Assembly: GCA_031549905.1 (NCBI GenBank)
Contig: JAVBPC010000011.1
Location: forward strand, 23,162-87,161
DNA: 64,000 bases
Direction: 5' to 3'
Source of the DNA: Avichristensenella sp031549905
Lineage (GTDB): Bacteria; Bacillota; Clostridia; Christensenellales; Aristaeellaceae
The notes beneath the pieces were generated by a model. The model searched no databases and had not been told where the DNA came from. It saw nothing but the letters and a program-made list of their open reading frames with translations. Both the position numbers and the translations under genes were made by a program. Positions 43,395 through 51,767 of this stretch are shown in pieces. The stretch's first letter is position 1; every line of letters starts with the position of its first letter.

Positions 43395-44794
43395 CCTTTA
43401 TCACCATACCTTGTAAACGGGTCGTATCCGGTTCGCCTCGGTTGTACCTCTATCTTGTTGGGCCCATACCGCGACATTAGAAAATATTTGCACATGTCGA
43501 ACACATGATCTTCCGCGTCCGTGTCCACATCCTCCACCTTGATCGGATCATATGGCAGATTCGGGACGGTCCGAATGAAATGCTCGCAGTTCGCAAACAC
43601 ATACAGGCCGGGTTTGCCCTGCCCATCGAACCGCAGCTTTTCATGCAGCATCATCTTCCCGGCAATCCGCGCGTGGTCACCACGGCGGAACCACACGCCC
43701 GCCGCGCCCATCTGCTGCGCGATGCTCGGCCCGCCATATTCCTGCCAGCAGGCCGGGTCCGCCACACGGATAAACTCAATCCCGCGTTCCCGCTCCGCCG
43801 CTTCGCGTTCCAAAATCCCCCGGGCAATCTCCATGTTGGTCTTCCGGCAGCCGTTGTTCGGCGTCCCATCCCAACCGTACCACTCCCGATAATGATACGC
43901 CGTTTCGTCCGGCGCTACAGCAAACCATCCCACGGAGAACGGCTTGTTGCTGCCCCAGTCCATGGATACATACCGCGCCCAGGAATCCGGTATCGCAAAA
44001 GGTTCGATGACGTGCGTATACTGACGATCCCGGTAATGCTCCGGCCTGTCCGCAAACTCCATGAACACCTGGCCTTCGAAAGCATCCCAATCCCCGTGCA
44101 ACAGCGCCCTCCGCAGCTTCTCCGGCTTTTGTGCCAGTTGGAACTCGTATACGTCGTCTATGTGCGGGTTGTCCTTGACCAGCGCCGGAATGTACTGCCG
44201 TTTGGATATTTTCGTCTTGCCGGAAAGAGAGGATTCGATCTTTTCTTCGACAATCTGCCCGTACGGCGCAGCATCCACGAACCACTCTTTCACCCAGCCG
44301 TGCCCGATGTTGCCCGGGTTGGACGCGCAGCGCACCAGCGGCGTCACGCCAAGGCGTTTTGCGGCCCGCAGCCTCGTTTTTAGGTAGTTATACATGGACA
44401 GCGTGAAGGTGGTCAGCTCGTCGATATACAGCCATTGAATCTCCGCGCCCAGGTAGTTGTACACATCCGCCTCGTTCGCACAGTGGCAGAACCGGATTAC
44501 ACTCCCTTTCGGAAGCCGCATCTCATGGCTGCTCTCCACATAGCGCCCGATTCCCTCCGGTATCCACTGCCTGGCAATTTTGATGATCGAATCCTTTAGC
44601 TCCGGAAACGTCCGCCGAAAGATGTACGCCGCCGTGCCCGGATAAAAAATGCAGCGCAAGAAAGCGTCCATCACGATGGCGTGGCTCTTCCCGCCCCCGG
44701 CCGCACCGCCGTACAGCAGCTCGTCCACGGAGGATTCGTGAAAAAGACGTTGCTTTTCTGTCGGGTTGTAATCAATTGAAACTTGTTTTGGCAT
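43391..44794 (-). CDS. phage terminase large subunit
   Basis: The 467-residue packaging motor has Walker A GGAAGGGKS (about residues 29-37), adenine-side TAAYIFRRTFPELKDSI, Walker B EIQWLYIDEL and coupling motif VRCASNPG. The C-terminal RNase H-like nuclease has YVSMDWGSNKPF and VADPACWQEYG acidic blocks and DAEDHVFDMCKYF. I chose the start at 44794 (MPKQVSID), preceded by AGGAGG; the frame open further upstream lacks a ribosome site. Confidence 0.9.
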   Translation of the reverse strand: MPKQVSIDYNPTEKQRLFHESSVDELLYGGAAGGGKSHAIVMDAFLRCIFYPGTAAYIFRRTFPELKDSIIKIARQWIPEGIGRYVESSHEMRLPKGSVIRFCHCANEADVYNYLGAEIQWLYIDELTTFTLSMYNYLKTRLRAAKRLGVTPLVRCASNPGNIGHGWVKEWFVDAAPYGQIVEEKIESSLSGKTKISKRQYIPALVKDNPHIDDVYEFQLAQKPEKLRRALLHGDWDAFEGQVFMEFADRPEHYRDRQYTHVIEPFAIPDSWARYVSMDWGSNKPFSVGWFAVAPDETAYHYREWYGWDGTPNNGCRKTNMEIARGILEREAAERERGIEFIRVADPACWQEYGGPSIAQQMGAAGVWFRRGDHARIAGKMMLHEKLRFDGQGKPGLYVFANCEHFIRTVPNLPYDPIKVEDVDTDAEDHVFDMCKYFLMSRYGPNKIEVQPRRTGYDPFTRYGDKG

Positions 44795-45035
44795 TTTTAC
44801 CTCCTGGGCGGGATCGATACCGGCGGGGTGGAGTATGCGGTGTAGGGGCGGGGGCCACGCGCGCGGGGGCCCCACTCCCGGCACCTCCCCCGGGGTCCTC
44901 CTGCACTCGCCTTCTGCACATCGTCGTCCCACATACACACGGTGCCCGGAAACCCAAGGGATTACAGACACCCCATTTCACCGCCCGCAATGTGCACATC
45001 CGCCACTTTCCGAACGTCTGGAAAACCTGGGTACA

Positions 45036-45437
45036 CTATCCGTCCACCGTGTCGACCTCTGGCATGCCGGGCTTGACGACCTGGTCACCCATCACGATGG
45101 TCAGCTGCTGCTCGTTGTCACGGCCACAAACCCGGCTGTACTGCTCAATCACGATGCGCGCCGTCTGCACCAGCAGCCACGGGTCGGGGTTCTCCAGCTG
45201 CTCAATGATCTTACCCATCGCGTTGTTATACGCTTCACGCAGGTATTTGTCCGCCGCCTCATCCACCGCCGCCCTGAACATGGGCAACTGCCGCCACCGG
45301 TGCAGCGTGGACGCGTTGACGCCGACCTCACGCGCCGTAGCCTTATACGTCATCCCGCTGCCCAGGTACCCCGCCGCGCGGAGCTGAGCCTGCGTCAGCT
45401 TTGTCCGCTTGACGCCCGGCTTAATTCCAACCGCCAT
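45036..45437 (-). CDS. phage terminase small subunit
   Basis: The 133-residue protein has an N-terminal helix-turn-helix (LTQAQLRAAGYLGSGMTYKA, TAREVGVNASTLHRWRQLPM) and a helical C-terminal oligomerisation part (DEAADKYLREAYNNAMGKII). It recognises phage DNA for packaging and lies 241 bp before the large subunit gene. GGGGTGA precedes its ATG. The 44795-45035 gap shows no convincing gene. Confidence 0.75.
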   Translation of the reverse strand: MAVGIKPGVKRTKLTQAQLRAAGYLGSGMTYKATAREVGVNASTLHRWRQLPMFRAAVDEAADKYLREAYNNAMGKIIEQLENPDPWLLVQTARIVIEQYSRVCGRDNEQQLTIVMGDQVVKPGMPEVDTVDG

Positions 45438-45568
45438 ATCTTCACCCCCCTACCCCTACGGTTTAATCGCGTGCGACGGCGCTATCTACGCATACGCGCA
45501 CCCATACACACGGGCACACGCCGCCGCCCGCGCGCTAAAGCAGCTATAAAACTATTTTGTGAAAACAC

Positions 45569-45598
45569 TTGACAAAACCCGGAAAATAGGCATATGAT
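45569..45598 (+). promoter_or_regulatory. promoter of the toxin-antitoxin/ArdC/resolvase cassette
   Basis: TTGACA (45569-45574) and TATGAT (45593-45598) are 18 bp apart on the plus strand, opposite to the surrounding phage genes. The palindromic GCACCGCATGCGGC-type sequence just downstream is a candidate operator for the toxin-antitoxin proteins. Confidence 0.6.
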
Positions 45599-45659
45599 TT
45601 TATTGCAAGCACCGCATGCGGCACACATATGGCACCATACCAGAGCGGAGGCAAAATGC

Positions 45660-45905
45660 ATGGAAATCATCTTCAAGTCCCAACCAAGGAAATACCTGCA
45701 AAGTGTACCGGAATCCACGCGGGAAAAGCTGCTGGACGCCATCAACGGGATTCCGCAGCGCAAGGGCGACATCAAGAAGCTTGCAGGTCAAGAAAACATG
45801 TATCGCCTGAAAATCCACCACTACCGCGTGCTGTTCATGCGAGATGCCGACAACAATTTGGTTATCATAACCACGATCAACACGCGCACCAACATCAAGT
45901 ATTGA
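45660..45905 (+). CDS. RelE/ParE-family toxin
   Basis: The 81-residue protein (MEIIFKSQPRKYLQSVPEST, GDIKKLAGQENMYRLKIHHY, RVLFMRDADNNLVIITTINT) has the RelE/ParE fold signature with the LAG...YRLKIHHYRVLF core. RelE toxins cut mRNA at the ribosome; ParE types hit gyrase; the subtype is uncertain. GGAGG lies before the ATG at 45660. The antitoxin gene follows 13 bp later, a toxin-first order. Confidence 0.8.
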   Translation: MEIIFKSQPRKYLQSVPESTREKLLDAINGIPQRKGDIKKLAGQENMYRLKIHHYRVLFMRDADNNLVIITTINTRTNIKY

Positions 45906-45918
45906 GGAGGTCTGCTTT

Positions 45919-46194
45919 ATGGACAACAAAGACTTTGACGCCTGGCTCGCTAGCGTTCCAGAAGTTGAACCCGACGAAATGGACCTTGCCATGATGGCGC
46001 AAGCGGAAGCCGAGGACGACGGTACCACCATGACCCTTGAAGAATTTCGGGAGGAACTAGCCTTTACCGGACGCATCAACGTCCGCATGCCCAAGAGCCT
46101 GCACAAACGGTTAGCTGCCAACGCGAAGCTTGAAGGTGTGAGCCTGAACCAGTACGTTGTATACACCCTTACCCAACAGACCAGCCACAAATGA
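45919..46194 (+). CDS. HicB/Arc-like antitoxin
   Basis: The 91-residue protein has an acidic N-terminal half and a C-terminal ribbon-helix-helix (GRINVRMPKSLHKRLAANAK, LEGVSLNQYVVYTL) as in HicB and Arc-type antitoxins. GAGGAGG precedes the ATG. It should neutralise the upstream RelE-like toxin and bind the cassette promoter. Confidence 0.75.
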   Translation: MDNKDFDAWLASVPEVEPDEMDLAMMAQAEAEDDGTTMTLEEFREELAFTGRINVRMPKSLHKRLAANAKLEGVSLNQYVVYTLTQQTSHK

Positions 46195-46328
46195 CCAACA
46201 AAATGGCCCGCAAGTGCTACCAACACCCGCGAGCCGTGCCACCCGAAGAACCGTTCAAAGAACCCCGAGGGCAAGCCCAGTATATCACAAGGGCTTTGCT
46301 CTCGCAACCAAAGAAAGCGAGGCAAGGC

Positions 46329-47192
46329 ATGGATTTATACGCTGAAATCACGGATCGCATCATCGCCGAATTGGAAAAAGGCATCATCCCTTGGCGCAAA
46401 CCCTGGACCGGCGTTCGCTCCGGCGCATGGAGCCGCAGCACTGGCCGCCCCTACAGCCTGCTGAACCAGATGATCCTGGGGAAGCCCGGCGAGTACCTGA
46501 CCTTCAAGCAGTGCCAGGACGCTGGCGGCCACGTTCGCAAGGGTGAAAAGGCAAAACCCGTCGTGTTCTGGAAAATGCTACCCGTCACTGAAAAAGACGC
46601 TGACGGCAATCCGATACAGAAAATCATCCCCCTGCTGAAGTATTACAACGTGTTCCACGTCGACCAATGCGAGGGGATCACCCCGAAGCACAACCGCGAT
46701 AACATCCTGCCGCCCGATCCAATTGCCGAGGCCGAAGCCATCGCCAAAGAGTACACCGCCCGCAGCGGCTGCCGTATCGATCACACCCGAGGCGACAAAG
46801 CCTGTTACCGCCCATCCACCGACCAAGTCATCATGCCCTTGCGCGAACAGTTCACCAAACCTGCCGAATACTACAGCACGCTTTTCCACGAGCTCACACA
46901 CAGCACAGGGCACGTCAGCCGCCTAAACCGCCTTGACAAAACAGCCGCATTTGGCAACGAAGAATACAGCAAAGAAGAGCTGGTCGCCGAGATCGGCGCG
47001 GCCGCATGCCTGAACGACCTGGGCATTGAAACGCCGTCATCCTTCAAGAACTCCGTAGCCTACGTCCAAAGTTGGCTCCGCGCTTTGCGCAACGACAAGC
47101 GTCTGATCATCAGCGCCGCCGGGAAGGCCGAGAAGGCCGTGAACCTGCTGTTCAACCGTCAGATGGACACCGTGAAGGAGGCTGCCGCATGA
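46329..47192 (+). CDS. ArdC-like antirestriction/zincin protein
   Basis: The 287-residue protein has an ArdC N-terminal ssDNA-binding domain (YAEITDRIIAELEKGIIPWR, KPWTG, SLLNQMILGKPGEYLTFKQC) and a C-terminal zincin with HELTHSTGH (metal-binding HExxH type) plus ELVAEIGAAACL. ArdC proteins protect incoming plasmid or phage DNA from restriction. The conserved part starts at 46329; the frame is open back to 46191, where it overlaps the antitoxin stop, so a 46-residue longer form is possible. Confidence 0.8.
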   Translation: MDLYAEITDRIIAELEKGIIPWRKPWTGVRSGAWSRSTGRPYSLLNQMILGKPGEYLTFKQCQDAGGHVRKGEKAKPVVFWKMLPVTEKDADGNPIQKIIPLLKYYNVFHVDQCEGITPKHNRDNILPPDPIAEAEAIAKEYTARSGCRIDHTRGDKACYRPSTDQVIMPLREQFTKPAEYYSTLFHELTHSTGHVSRLNRLDKTAAFGNEEYSKEELVAEIGAAACLNDLGIETPSSFKNSVAYVQSWLRALRNDKRLIISAAGKAEKAVNLLFNRQMDTVKEAAA

Positions 47193-47500
47193 AAACATTG
47201 CTTAACAAATGGCACAACCTTCAAACCGACGGCTACACCTACCCAGTCTACACCCGCGACAGCTGGGAAATCCCCGAAGAAGGCACCGAAATATGGTGCA
47301 CAGGCTGGAAGCGCGGACAAACCATACAACCCTATGGCGATGGCTGCCATGTTGTTGTTGGATACACCGTATACCACTGCGATCAGCTCATGGGCATACT
47401 CGACAGGTGGGCTTCCGAAGGCCATAAGTGGGGAATCGTTGGCGTGACCATGAAACGCCACCAGCAGATAGATGGTTACTGGAAGGACGTGCCCGCATGA
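47189..47500 (+). CDS. hypothetical protein of the ArdC cassette
   Basis: I do not recognise this 103-residue protein (MKTLLNKWHNLQTDGYTYPV, IWCTGWKRGQTIQPYGDGC, GIVGVTMKRHQQIDGYWKDV). It is rich in Trp, Tyr and Gly, without a membrane segment. Its ATG overlaps the ardC-like stop and its stop overlaps the next start, so it is translationally coupled in the cassette. Confidence 0.6.
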   Translation: MKTLLNKWHNLQTDGYTYPVYTRDSWEIPEEGTEIWCTGWKRGQTIQPYGDGCHVVVGYTVYHCDQLMGILDRWASEGHKWGIVGVTMKRHQQIDGYWKDVPA

Positions 47501-47670
47501 AAAAGCTCATTATCGCCGCCGCCCTAGCCTTCACCATCGGCATCCTGTTTGGCGTCATCGCCACCAACCTACACACCGTCCGCGCGATCCGTGGCGCGGA
47601 AGTCACCTGGACTGATACCACCGCGTGGATCAGGATCGGTAGCACCATCTACGCCTACGAAGGAGAGTGA
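47497..47670 (+). CDS. small membrane protein
   Basis: The 57-residue protein has one N-terminal hydrophobic helix (KKLIIAAALAFTIGILFGVI) and a short outside part. It overlaps the preceding gene by 4 bp (ATGA). No function can be given. Confidence 0.5.
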   Translation: MKKLIIAAALAFTIGILFGVIATNLHTVRAIRGAEVTWTDTTAWIRIGSTIYAYEGE

Positions 47671-47674
47671 CACC

Positions 47675-48226
47675 ATGTCCACCATAGGCTACATTCGTGT
47701 CAGCACCGACGCCCAGAACCTCGCCCGCCAGGAAGCCCTCATGCTCCAAATCCACCCCGATAAGCTCTACCGCGAAAAGGCGTCCGGCAAATCCGCTGGA
47801 CGCCCCGAACTCCAGGCCATGCTGGACTACATCCGCGAAGGCGACGTGTTGCACGTCGAAAGCATTTCCAGGCTGGCCCGCTCCGCCCGTGACCTGCTGA
47901 CCATCATCGACAAGCTAACCGCCAAAGGCGTTGAATTTGTCAGCCATAAAGAGCACATTGACACCTGCACCCCGCAAGGCCGGTTCGTATTGACCATCTT
48001 CGCCGCCCTGGCTGAACTGGAACGCGAAACCACACTCCAGCGCGCCCAGGAAGGTATCCAGGCCGCCAAAGCTGCCGGAAAAACGTTCGGCCGCCCCAAG
48101 GCCGTCAAACCGCCGGGCTTCGACGCCATTACCGCCGAGTGGCGCGCAGGCCAACTCACCGCCGCCGCTGCCTACCGCAAGCTGGGCCTCACAAAAACCA
48201 CGTTCTACAAGCTCGTCAACTCCTAA
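47675..48226 (+). CDS. small serine recombinase (resolvase/invertase)
   Basis: The 183-residue protein has the resolvase catalytic domain (IGYIRVSTDAQNLARQEALM with the active Ser, SISRLARSARDLLTIIDKL, LTIFAALAELERETTLQRAQ, EGIQAAKAAGKTFGRP) and a C-terminal helix-turn-helix (GQLTAAAAYRKLGLTKTTFY). GGAGAG precedes the ATG at 47675. It likely resolves or mobilises the plus-strand cassette. Confidence 0.85.
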   Translation: MSTIGYIRVSTDAQNLARQEALMLQIHPDKLYREKASGKSAGRPELQAMLDYIREGDVLHVESISRLARSARDLLTIIDKLTAKGVEFVSHKEHIDTCTPQGRFVLTIFAALAELERETTLQRAQEGIQAAKAAGKTFGRPKAVKPPGFDAITAEWRAGQLTAAAAYRKLGLTKTTFYKLVNS

Positions 48227-48307
48227 CGCAAAGAGCAGGCCGCCCAGCTTGGGTTGCCTGCTCACGCACATACACCATAACACAGGTCAATAGTCGCTTT
48301 CAAGGGT

Positions 48308-48745
48308 CTATTCCAAAAACTTTTCAAATTCAACAAGCGCTCTTCCGTGCAGCTTGTACAGCCACTTCACGTCAGTATAGCCCATCGCCTCCGCAATCCT
48401 CTCCCAGCGCCACCCGTTCAGGTATCGCCACCGCAACAAATCTCTGTGCCGGTCATCCTGCACCCGGTCTATCTCGCGCTCGATCTGCCGCACCACCTCC
48501 GCTAGTTCCTCCGCAAGCCGCTCCAAATCCCTCGACAGGTCCACCAGCTTACAAACCCCGGCTTCGACATTGCTCCGCATGCCCGTTCCACTGACCCGCG
48601 TCGCGGTCGCGCGCCCGGTCGCCCGCACAGCCTGTTCCCGGTAATGCTCCGCTCGCTCAATCAGCGCGTCAATCCGCCGATCCGCGCGCAGTGCCTGCCG
48701 CAAATATTGAATCGTGGGATTGACCCATCGCCTTGCTTCACCCAT
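48308..48745 (-). CDS. phage sigma-like/ArpU-type regulator
   Basis: The 145-residue protein has a helical N-terminus and a C-terminal sigma-region-4-like helix-turn-helix (DRHRDLLRWRYLNGWRWERI, AEAMGYTDVKWLYKLHGRAL). Similar small proteins at the end of early regions switch on late genes of phages in Firmicutes. The start at 48745 (MGEARRW) has GGAGGGG upstream and overlaps the helicase stop. Confidence 0.6.
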   Translation of the reverse strand: MGEARRWVNPTIQYLRQALRADRRIDALIERAEHYREQAVRATGRATATRVSGTGMRSNVEAGVCKLVDLSRDLERLAEELAEVVRQIEREIDRVQDDRHRDLLRWRYLNGWRWERIAEAMGYTDVKWLYKLHGRALVEFEKFLE

Positions 48746-50099
48746 GCAGCACCCCTCCAATTCTCGCCTTCAACGCCACAAGCAGCGCATCCTGCGTCTT
48801 ATCCTTGCTTGCCAATACCCGCATCACATCCTCATCCACCGTCCCCTGTGCCACCAAATGGTGAACGATTACCGGGCACTGTTGACCCTGCCGATGTAGC
48901 CGTGCATTGGCCTGCTGATACTTTTCCAAACTCCACGTCAGCCCGAACCACACCACGATGTGCCCGCCTGCCTGCAGGTTTAGCCCGTGACCGGCACTGT
49001 CTGGGTGGGCCAGCATCACCGGCACGCGCCCGGCGTTCCATGCGTCCACATCCCATGACGATTCCAGCACAAGCGCATCCGGCAGCACGGCCTTGATCCG
49101 CGCCATGTCATGCTGATAAGCATAGTACACCAGCACCGGCTGCCCGTTCGCCGCCTCCACCAGCTCCCGCAGGGCGTCCAACTTCGCATCGTGCAGCCTA
49201 TGCACCTGACGATCCATGTCGTACACCGCACCGTTTGCCAATTGCAGCAGCTTGCCTACCACCACCGCAGCCGTCGCCGCCGTGATCACACCATCCGCAA
49301 GGGGCAACACCGCCTCGCGCTCCAACCGCTCATAAGCCGCCATCGCCCCCGCGTCCAGCGCCACCGGCACAATCCGGTCGATCCGCTCCGGCAGTTCCAA
49401 ATAGTCCTCGCTCCGCATCGATACGCACAGGTCGTTCAGCAGCGCCTGGATTTTCTCGCCCGCGCCCGGCTTGGGTACCCAGTCAAACACAATCTGCGCG
49501 TTGCGGCGCCCCGCATTGAAAAACCGCTCGCGGTATCCACCCAACGTCTTGCCCAGCCTCGCCCCTTCGTCCAGCAGGTACATCTGCGCCCACAGGTCCA
49601 GCAGCCCGTTCGGGGCCGGGGTACCGGTCAGCCCCACGATGCGCCTGATCCTGGGCCTCACCCGCCGCAGCGCCCGGAACCGCTTGCTGCTGGCATCCTT
49701 GAAGCTGGACAGCTCGTCGATCACCACCATGTCGAAGGGCCAGCTTTTCCCGCAACGATCCACCAACCATTTCACGTTTTCCCGGTTGATGACGTACACA
49801 TCCGCTTCCTGGTTCAACGCCGCAATGCGCTCCTGCTCATTGCCTAGCACCTGGGCCACGCGCAGCCCCTGCAGGTGATCCCATTTTGCCGCCTCCGCTC
49901 CCCACACCGTCTGCGCAACGCGCAGGGGCGCGATTACCAGCACCTTGCCTATCTCGAACAAGTCCCACAAAAGCCGTGCAATTGCTGATAATGTTATAAC
50001 CGTCTTACCAAGGCCCATTTCCAGCAGAAGGCCCACGGCAGGCTGCTCGACAATCCGCCTCTCCGCGTACACCTGATACGCATGCGGTTTATACTCCAC
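48738..50099 (-). CDS. SNF2-like phage helicase
   Basis: The 453-residue superfamily 2 helicase has Walker A LLEMGLGKTVITL, motif II VVIDELSSFKD, motif III LTGTPAPNGLLDLWAQMYLL and the C-terminal half with SAGHGLNLQAGGHIVVW and ANARLHRQGQ (motifs V and VI). It probably aids phage DNA replication or recombination. I favour the GTG at 50099, which has GAGGAGG 9 bp upstream; the gene overlaps the VRR-NUC gene end. Confidence 0.8.
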   Translation of the reverse strand: MEYKPHAYQVYAERRIVEQPAVGLLLEMGLGKTVITLSAIARLLWDLFEIGKVLVIAPLRVAQTVWGAEAAKWDHLQGLRVAQVLGNEQERIAALNQEADVYVINRENVKWLVDRCGKSWPFDMVVIDELSSFKDASSKRFRALRRVRPRIRRIVGLTGTPAPNGLLDLWAQMYLLDEGARLGKTLGGYRERFFNAGRRNAQIVFDWVPKPGAGEKIQALLNDLCVSMRSEDYLELPERIDRIVPVALDAGAMAAYERLEREAVLPLADGVITAATAAVVVGKLLQLANGAVYDMDRQVHRLHDAKLDALRELVEAANGQPVLVYYAYQHDMARIKAVLPDALVLESSWDVDAWNAGRVPVMLAHPDSAGHGLNLQAGGHIVVWFGLTWSLEKYQQANARLHRQGQQCPVIVHHLVAQGTVDEDVMRVLASKDKTQDALLVALKARIGGVLHG

Positions 50100-50376
50100 G
50101 ATCAAACGCCTCCTCCACAAAAGTCTTCGCCTCGTCCCATCCGCGCACCGTCCGCACGTCCAGTCCCAGTGCCCGCATCTGGTCAATCTGCCACCGCTGC
50201 AGGCTGGACAGTTTCCCCACCGCCGTTTTCAGTTCCACGAACACCACCCGCCCACCCGGCAGCACCACCAGCCGGTCGGGCACCCCTGGATTGCCGGGGC
50301 TGACGAACTTGTAATACAGTCCGCCGCGCTTTCGGATCATCTGACCCATCCGCGCCTCGATCTGACTTTCCAACAC
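50089..50376 (-). CDS. VRR-NUC domain nuclease
   Basis: The 95-residue protein is a minimal VRR-NUC: RMGQMIRKRGGLYYKFVSPG, NPGVPDRLVVLPGGRVVFVE, LKTAVGKLSSLQRWQIDQM and the D..E.K metal-binding set are visible (PD-(D/E)xK type). Such single-domain nucleases are paired with SNF2-like helicases in many phages of Firmicutes and may process branched DNA. The start is probably GTG at 50376 behind GGGAGGG. Confidence 0.8.
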   Translation of the reverse strand: MLESQIEARMGQMIRKRGGLYYKFVSPGNPGVPDRLVVLPGGRVVFVELKTAVGKLSSLQRWQIDQMRALGLDVRTVRGWDEAKTFVEEAFDRGV

Positions 50377-50399
50377 GCGCTTTCCCTCCCTTGTAGCCC

Positions 50400-50562
50400 G
50401 GTGACGGATGGTGACACATGAACCCCTTACCTTATATATACTATTTATCACTTATGTCTCTATGTGTAGTAAAGGGTAGATCCGTCACCATCCGTCACCT
50501 TTCAATAAAACCGGCTGTGTGTTTTCCTCAAAGCCTATGTTTTCAGGCGTCACTATCCGTCA
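50400..50562. repeat. inverted/direct repeats around an AT-rich core, origin candidate
   Basis: GGTGACGGATGGTGAC (50400-50415) and its exact reverse complement GTCACCATCCGTCACC (50484-50499) flank a 68-bp AT-rich segment. A third partial copy GTCACTATCCGTCA (50549-50562) overlaps the end of the helicase gene. Position between VRR-NUC and the D5-like helicase suits a phage replication origin or terminator-type structure. Confidence 0.5.
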
Positions 50563-51767
50563 TTGATCCGAATGCCCTGCCATGTTGCGCCGACCCGCCG
50601 CTTCACTTTTTTGAAGCCCCGCTTCTCCAACTCGGCGGCAAAGTCCCGCCCCCGTCGCAGGTACTCGCCGTTTAGCTCGCCCCAAGCCCTGTAACTGGCG
50701 TACAGCTCCCCACCCGCCTCGCTGAATCCTTCGCCAATCTCGCACCGCTCGTCCAGAAAACTGCTGATCCAGTCTTCTGACGCGAAGTATCCTTGTGTTG
50801 CTTTCACCACTTCTTCCGGTTGTTCCAGCTTCCGATCCGCATCATGGAAGGATCTCGCACCGGCGATGATCCAGCCAAGGATGCGCCCGCCCTCCTGCTC
50901 CACTAGCTTCTTCCCGAAATCGGTGATCACCACATCGGCTGGGATTACTTGGTCAAAGGGCGCAATGGCGATGCGCCGCTTCGTGCCCTCATCCAACGAT
51001 CGCAGGCGTGGCAGGTGGTTCGTATGCAGCACCAGCGTGTGGGTTGGGTTGAATGTAAACGGGTCCTTGCCCTTCGGGTTGGCGTTGATTGGGTCCCTGG
51101 ATGTTAATCGTTTCATAACGGATGCCGATAGCTTCGCGCCTTCATCCGTCTCCGCCGCCACCACCAGCCGCTTCCCGCGCACCTGCTCCAGGCCGAAAGC
51201 CTCCTGCCCGTTTGCGCGGGCTATCAGCAGCTCGGGCCGGATCGTCCCGGCGTAATCGCCCAGCACCGCCATCCATGTCCCAAACAGCGTACTTTTCCCG
51301 TTTCCGCCGGGTCCGTATGAAATGACCATGCTTTCCTCGTACACATCACCCACCGCTGACATACCTGCCACTTCTTGCAGATACCGCATAAAACCCGCGC
51401 TCCCGTCCGTCAGCCGCGCCAGGAAGCCCTTCCATAGCGGGGCATTCTCCGCATCCCAAGGCTCCGGCGTTACGGCACATAGCATCGTGCAGCGCTTCTC
51501 AGGGTCGTGCGGCCCCACTGCCCCTGTGCGCAGGTCAACTATACCGGCAGGGGTGTTCAGCAGCCACGGGTCGGCGTCAAACGCTTCCAGCTCCGGCTCG
51601 TCCAGCAGGGATTTCGCCAGCCCCAGCATGTTGTCGATCTTCTGCTTCCCGCGCGAAGTGTTTGCCCACTTATAAGCAGTTTCAGCTTTTGCCTTTGCCT
51701 CCTTGTCGTCCCCGGCAAGCTGATAGAGCCGCTTGGCTTCTTCCAGCAGCGTGTCCGCGAAGCGCAT
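50553..51767 (-). CDS. D5/P4-like replicative helicase, N-terminally short
   Basis: The 404-residue protein has part of a D5_N domain (FADTLLEEAKRLYQLAGDDK, WANTSRGKQKIDNMLGLAKS, LLNTPAGIVDLRTGAV) and a superfamily 3 helicase domain (Walker A GPGGNGKSTLFG, Walker B-like VVAAETDEGAKLS, LVLHTNHLPRLRSLDEGTKR). Family members normally have about 100 more N-terminal residues. Its first ATG (51767) lies inside the 3' end of the prim-pol gene in another frame. A deletion or frameshift between the two is possible. It unwinds the phage origin. Confidence 0.75.
   Translation of the reverse strand: MRFADTLLEEAKRLYQLAGDDKEAKAKAETAYKWANTSRGKQKIDNMLGLAKSLLDEPELEAFDADPWLLNTPAGIVDLRTGAVGPHDPEKRCTMLCAVTPEPWDAENAPLWKGFLARLTDGSAGFMRYLQEVAGMSAVGDVYEESMVISYGPGGNGKSTLFGTWMAVLGDYAGTIRPELLIARANGQEAFGLEQVRGKRLVVAAETDEGAKLSASVMKRLTSRDPINANPKGKDPFTFNPTHTLVLHTNHLPRLRSLDEGTKRRIAIAPFDQVIPADVVITDFGKKLVEQEGGRILGWIIAGARSFHDADRKLEQPEEVVKATQGYFASEDWISSFLDERCEIGEGFSEAGGELYASYRAWGELNGEYLRRGRDFAAELEKRGFKKVKRRVGATWQGIRINDG

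Noticed and set aside
42267..43508. A 413-codon plus-strand frame over the portal gene
   Set aside because: Antisense to a portal gene with clear motifs; the translation is His/Arg/Val-rich and non-globular.
45438..45568. A gene between the terminase small subunit and the toxin promoter
   Set aside because: Only short frames without ribosome sites occur there; it is best read as the regulatory gap between opposing units.
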